From Agarophyton chilense (lineage: Eukaryota; Rhodophyta; Florideophyceae; Gracilariales; Gracilariaceae), in contig JARGXX010000086.1 in the NCBI GenBank assembly GCA_030374765.1, positions 682,001 to 746,000 on the forward strand: a DNA stretch of 64,000 bases. Direction: 5' to 3'. Below, piece by piece: positions 59,871-64,000 of the stretch. The notes below the pieces were generated by a model. The model saw only the letters and a list, made by a program, of their open reading frames with translations, did no database searches and was not told the origin of the DNA. How positions within the stretch are numbered: position 1 is the first letter of the stretch; each line of letters opens with the position of its first letter. A program made the translations under genes and the position numbers.

Positions 59871-61711
59871 GAGTTTCCCATCAGATTCTAGCTGGCTCGT
59901 TTCGCTTGCAATATTGTTCAACAAATAGTCGCCCTCCCCCCACCACGACTTTGTTCCTTGTTCTACTGACAACCTCATTCTCATATTTGTCATCTCCATG
60001 CTTTCATGTCCAAGTACTAAAGTTCGGTTTGTTCGGGTTCCTGACCGTTCTGGTTGTAGACTGATTTAGTTCTTTACCGTTAGGATAAACGCGATGGAAA
60101 TCATCCAAATACCTCCCAGTGCTCTACGTCATGGAGAAGAACTGCAAAACAACGGTCATCTCCAGTACCCTCGATGCGAACGCTGAGTCCACTAAAAGTG
60201 CATTTCAATCCACTAGCAGGTCTTTTCAGTCTCAAGATTCGGCACGTAAACATCAGCTGGAAACTCGCGTGTTGGCACCGGATAATCCATTTCCTACTTT
60301 CAAGTCTCACACTCTGTCGGAAGCAGGAGGCTCCGTTTGGGTGTCTTCGCGCGTGATTCTCCTTTGGCGATTATGTTGCACATGCCTTTTTGTATTTACT
60401 CTCGGATTGCTCGCGCCGAGTGGACAATTCAATTACGGATGGTTCATCACATGGATATATTTGGGTGTAACTAGCACAATGATTCTCGCGACTATCAGTT
60501 CATTGCTGTATCGCTTGTACCCGGAACAATCGTCTTCAATCATGTCTGGGCGATGGTCCTTCCCACTCTTGGCCAATTCCACTGTTTGCACGTACCAACT
60601 ATTTCTATCACTCTCTACGGGAGCAGATCTTGCGTTCTAGCTTTTGCTTCAAGAGAGGGAAGGGATGATAATGCCGCGCGTACTTGTCCACGCGGTCAAT
60701 TTTCTTCTTCTCTTTGTGGATTTCTTTCTCTCGTTGCGGATGGGGTTTCAGCTTGCTTATGTGCTTGTCGCGATTGCTTTCATCACTGCATGGCTCCTTT
60801 TCGCACGAATTCGGTACGCAGTGACCAGGGACTGGGGACATCGTGTTTTGGATTTCACAATTGTTGGAGGAGCTCGAGCGGCAAAAGCTCACGTCGCAAT
60901 TATTTTCGCAATCCTTGTCTCTGGCGTATTGTTTCTCCTTCTAAATCGCTTGAACCGAATAAACTTTATATTCCGAAGGATAAAAGCACTTATCGCCGAC
61001 GAACTTCAAGTAACTGGCGAATCCAACTTGAAGGACGAAGTTAATCCCAAAGAAAAAAATCTTGATGACGTCCTCATCAAAACAAAAAACCCGAATGATT
61101 CAGTGATACAAATAGAATGTTTTACGCCGTGAGGTGATTCTCAGTGCTTGGGCCCAGTCTTCCTTGTTGCACATAACTATCTTTTAACATGTACAAATAC
61201 GTAAAATCTGGGTTGTCTTGAAATATGCCTAGGGCCATGTTTAGCAAGTTAAGGAGAGATGTAACGCAATCGACTGGATTGCAGTCAATTGGAATTCTGG
61301 ATTGCTCTCTGGCAAACAACTAGAAATCAGAACAATTCGATGAAGACAATCATCACGTCAGCTTGTGTCGCCACAACTGCATATTCAGAACCGAAGAGCT
61401 TTATTCGTGCTAATAGGCAGAAGGAATGACATTACGTTTGTTCAGAACTAGAATAGTTTCCTGAACACGGATGACTGGAGCTTCAAAGACCTGTTGGTTT
61501 TCGGCTGTTCCAAAAGTTGAAGATTGCAATCGAGAAACAGCGCCAAGCAAGTCAACAACGAATTTGCGTTCCTTTACAAGATTGGAGCTCAAATCGCACT
61601 CCCATCGCCTTCACAATGGTTTTATCCCTTCGGCTCATTCAGAATTGTTAATTACTTGATGATTAGCCTGGTGCAACGCGAAGTGGAGTCACGAAAGCAG
61701 CCGTGCATTTG
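59871..61711 (+). repeat. Direct duplication, right copy (about 1.84 kb)
   Basis: Second copy of 52,907-54,740. Its right edge at 61,711 is exactly where the right Uma2 unit begins, so one event joined or cut both. Carries the decayed six-TM gene D. Confidence 0.93.
60094..61132 (+). pseudogene. Six-TM membrane protein D (decayed copy of C)
   Basis: Aligned with gene C, this copy keeps the ATG (60,094) but has lost one base near 60,149 and another near 60,184, which moves the frame. It also has an in-frame TAG near 60,639-60,641, where C has Tyr-Trp after GADLV. Downstream the helices (VHAVNFLLLFVDFFLSLRMG onward) and the stop are preserved. Three lesions in about 1 kb with otherwise close identity indicate a young pseudogene. 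A shortened product from an internal ATG (60,648) cannot be excluded but would lack half the membrane helices. Confidence 0.88.
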
Positions 61712-62249
61712 TCAAATTATGCCCAATGCCGCAAGCGAACGAGCGGTTCACAATTTCAGACACACTCGAACTCGGGCGTTGTCGATCAGCAAAGGAGTGT
61801 CTCTGTGCATCTTACGTCGTGCTTTCGCTGACGATGGACGTGAGCTGATGCGAGGCTTTCAGCTCCGCACAATTGGGATTGTACGCAGATGCGCGTATGC
61901 CAATTATCATGATCACGAGGAAAGGTCCCGTCACGTGATCTTGAGAGGCAAGCGAGTATTGGCGCCGGCTCTCTACCGGATAGAGACTCTTAGGCGCAAA
62001 AGTTGCGCGTGCGAGAGAAGACTGATTGAGCGGTATTGCGTGCAGGCGGAGCGTTGAGTGGAACGGAGATGCCCTTAGCCGGCGCTGTAGCGCAAGCGAT
62101 GGAAGCAAAAGTCGTTAGACATGGCGGCACGGCGTCAACGACGAAGAAGACGAGGCGGTGTATCATAATGTGGAGTGAGGTGGGAGCCGGCGAGGAGACG
62201 AAAGGCAGCTTCGCTGAAATTTTTGCTCAACAGTTGTTAGAATCCAGCG

Positions 62250-62293
62250 CAAAGCAAGCGCGCTTCGCACTTGCGCGCTTCGCACTTGCTTTG
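62250..62293. repeat. Hairpin with internal tandem repeat upstream of Uma2 (right)
   Basis: Counterpart of 58,735-58,778: arms CAAAGCAAG (62,250-62,258) and CTTGCTTTG (62,285-62,293) around the doubled 15-bp motif. Confidence 0.88.
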
Positions 62294-62567
62294 ATTGGAT
62301 CCTGGAACAATGCGAAGTCAGCGCTTCCGCTTCCGTTGCAAGATTACGCCTGTTTTCGTCAAAGCTGAATTCAACCACCGCGGATGGTTCCAACGCCGCG
62401 CCTTTGTTTTCCATCAACCTCGAGACAATCATAGTGCCAAACCTGCGCTGAACTCACGAATCCTTTGACCATTCTCCCTCCTGGTAACCTACTCCGCTGC
62501 GGAGGGGAATGACCACTCGCTTCTCGCACCTCTACCGTAGCGCTCAAGAGCCACGTCAAGGTTCACC

Positions 62568-63818
62568 ATGTCTTATTCGTCGCGCATCCCCCCACCTCCG
62601 TCCCCGCCGGACTCAGCTCTGAGCGACGATTCCAACCCTCAAGCAGCCCCGTTTTCGGCGAACCCCCAGCCTAGCGCATCCCCAAAGCTTCCCCTAGACA
62701 ACAAACTGGGAGCACTGCACCTGACGCCTTGCTCACTGGAAGAATACTTCAACGTCGATCCTTCTGTGTTTGGCTTGTATGAGTACGTGGACGGCCTTCT
62801 TGTTGCACTACCGATGGCCGATGATCATCACGATGAAATAAGCCACATGATGCAGGCCTCGGTTCATACTCGATATGTCGAAGGAAAGACATCACAAATA
62901 CCCTTTCTACAGGCAGGAACTGCTATTCCACCAGAGTCTCCATCTTCGTCGCGCTCTCCGCGTCGAAGACGTGTGAGAAGGCCGGATATTAGCACTGGTC
63001 GCTTGTTGACGCAAGCAGAAAGACTTCAACTCTCTCCCAACTCCCAAAAAGTCACTCACCCTCTCGGTAGACCTCCGGAAACTGTTGTTGAAGTTACCAG
63101 CAAGAACGAGACCACCGACACTGTGATCAAAGTACGCGAGTATGAACGAGCAGGTGTTAACCAGTTCGTCATCGTGAATAGAGATACCACCTGTGATGAC
63201 GAAAAGAAACGCGATCCACGCGTTGAAGTATACAAAATGAATCGGGAGACAGGTAAATATTATCCCAAACGCGTATTCCGTGGAGAAGAATCTGTTGATC
63301 TTGGTCCTTGTGGCGATCACAGGCCCAAGGATCTGTTCAAACCGGATCCGTCAAAAACGCTTGATGATCTCGCATCCTCTTTCCGTTCTAAAGACGCAGC
63401 GCTGGCTTCGAAAGACGCAGAGAAGGAAGAGCTGCGTCGTTCAAAAGACGCAGAGAAGGAAGAGCTACTTCGTTCAAAAGACGCAGAGAAGGAAGAGCTG
63501 CGTCGTTCAAAAGACGCAGAGAAGGAAGAGCTGCGTCGTTCAAAAGACGCAGAGAAGGAAGAGCTGCGTCGTTCAAAAGACGCAGAGAAGGAAGAGCTGC
63601 GCCGTTCAAAAGACGCAGCGCTGGCTTCGAAAGACGCAGAGATAGAACAGATGCGTTTGGAATTGAAAAGTGGAACGTCCAAGCACAGAAGGCTCAGGGA
63701 AAAGGTGAAGAAAGAATACCCTAATATGAGCTTGAGCAACTCCAGTGGAAGTTCGAGTGCAAGCCCCACAAACAGTCCAAAGAAAAAGATGTCCAAACGT
63801 CTACAACGGAGACACTGA
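62568..63818 (+). CDS. Uma2-family (DUF820) PD-(D/E)XK nuclease-like protein, right copy
   Basis: 416 aa from ATG 62,568. The nuclease-like part (residues 1-230) is identical to the left copy, with YEYVDGLLVALP, RRPDIS and VVEVTSKN intact. A first difference is Asn to Lys in GKYYPKRVF. The repeat region has one more 11-residue SKDAEKEELRR unit and a different arrangement of the ALA variant. The tail differs at three residues (for example SPKKKMSKR). Both copies therefore have complete frames, unlike the neighbouring six-TM duplicate, suggesting selection, very recent copying or conversion. A smaller 99-codon ATG frame (62,069-62,368) upstream is kept in both copies but is not clearly a gene. 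Confidence 0.85.
   Translation: MSYSSRIPPPPSPPDSALSDDSNPQAAPFSANPQPSASPKLPLDNKLGALHLTPCSLEEYFNVDPSVFGLYEYVDGLLVALPMADDHHDEISHMMQASVHTRYVEGKTSQIPFLQAGTAIPPESPSSSRSPRRRRVRRPDISTGRLLTQAERLQLSPNSQKVTHPLGRPPETVVEVTSKNETTDTVIKVREYERAGVNQFVIVNRDTTCDDEKKRDPRVEVYKMNRETGKYYPKRVFRGEESVDLGPCGDHRPKDLFKPDPSKTLDDLASSFRSKDAALASKDAEKEELRRSKDAEKEELLRSKDAEKEELRRSKDAEKEELRRSKDAEKEELRRSKDAEKEELRRSKDAALASKDAEIEQMRLELKSGTSKHRRLREKVKKEYPNMSLSNSSGSSSASPTNSPKKKMSKRLQRRH
63390..63650 (+). repeat. 33-bp coding minisatellite, right Uma2 copy
   Basis: Seven or so 33-bp units, mostly exact, encode SKDAEKEELRR; one unit longer than in the left copy. Confidence 0.93.
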
Positions 63819-64000
63819 ACACAGTTTTGGACTCCACAAACATTAGATATGCTTTGTTGTGACATTTTTGAGCCCATTTGTTTGTGTTTCAATACGTCCT
63901 TTTACGTTGTTTGTCTCCGCGATACCAGGAGATCAACCCCGAGAACACCCAAATTTAAAACTAGGTTCACCCATACGGAGTAAAGACGCAATTGTCAACC

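Larger units (their letters stand above)
61712..63996 (+). repeat. Uma2-gene unit, inverted duplication, right copy (about 2.29 kb)
   Basis: Reverse-complement partner of 57,062-59,315. It starts directly after the direct duplication (61,711/61,712). Its far end lies within the last bases of the window, so the true boundary may be outside. Core near-identical, both edges diverged. Confidence 0.88.

Noticed and set aside
52907-61711. LTR-type element formed by the direct duplication
   Set aside because: The repeats carry a six-TM host-like gene, not LTR signals, and no reverse transcriptase, integrase or capsid-like frame lies between them.
57062-63996. Classical DNA transposon with terminal inverted repeats
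   Set aside because: The two Uma2 units are inverted to each other but no convincing terminal inverted repeat or target-site duplication was found within one unit; no transposase domain is recognisable.

Overview
This window looks like nuclear DNA of an intron-poor eukaryotic alga, most likely a red alga. The grounds are: predicted plastid-targeted proteins (CSP41-type RNA-binding protein, FabD, a stand-alone ThiE, an organellar-looking AlaRS); typical eukaryotic nuclear genes (eL20, Rpn8, NOG1, a NIFK-like nucleolar RRM protein, PARP, MLH1 sequence); almost entirely single-exon genes on both strands; and two genes with one small GT-AG intron each (103 and 96 nt) near the 5' end. The species cannot be fixed from sequence alone.

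Layout. 0-25 kb: the 3' end of an unknown acidic gene, AlaRS (-), two paralogous bHLH + GAF-like regulators (+) on either side of a NIFK-like gene (-), an unknown protein (-), NOG1 (+), a large acidic tail-anchored protein (-), a bacterial-type S8 ribosomal protein (+) and a 1586-aa REJ/IPT-type surface protein (-). 25-33 kb: a compact, strongly GC-rich block with CSP41, a B12D-like protein with a polyE/polyQ tail, a WD40-like protein, a 4CXXC zinc-finger protein, FabD and eL20, with many triplet and minisatellite repeats. 33-46 kb: Rpn8, a MOSC-like membrane protein, ThiE and a PARP with an unusual catalytic triad, separated by 0.4-3 kb gene-poor stretches. 46-64 kb: an accessory region with a same-strand array of four related six-TM membrane proteins (the last one decayed), a 5'-truncated MLH1 pseudogene, and two inverted copies of a roughly 2.25-kb unit carrying a Uma2-family (DUF820, PD-(D/E)XK) nuclease-like gene.

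How it fits together. The left two thirds is dense, mostly housekeeping, with many divergent gene pairs sharing 0.2-0.5 kb intergenic regions. The right end is repeat-driven. A direct duplication (52,907-54,740 and 59,871-61,711) and an inverted duplication (57,062-59,315 and 61,712-63,996) meet at one base position, and each shows a nearly identical core with diverged edges. The Uma2 unit is the best candidate for an undescribed mobile or conversion-prone element. The bHLH-GAF regulators and the six-TM family are the best candidates for lineage-specific gene families.

Starts were placed at ATG codons; where several are possible this is stated. No tRNA, rRNA, CRISPR or LTR element was recognised.
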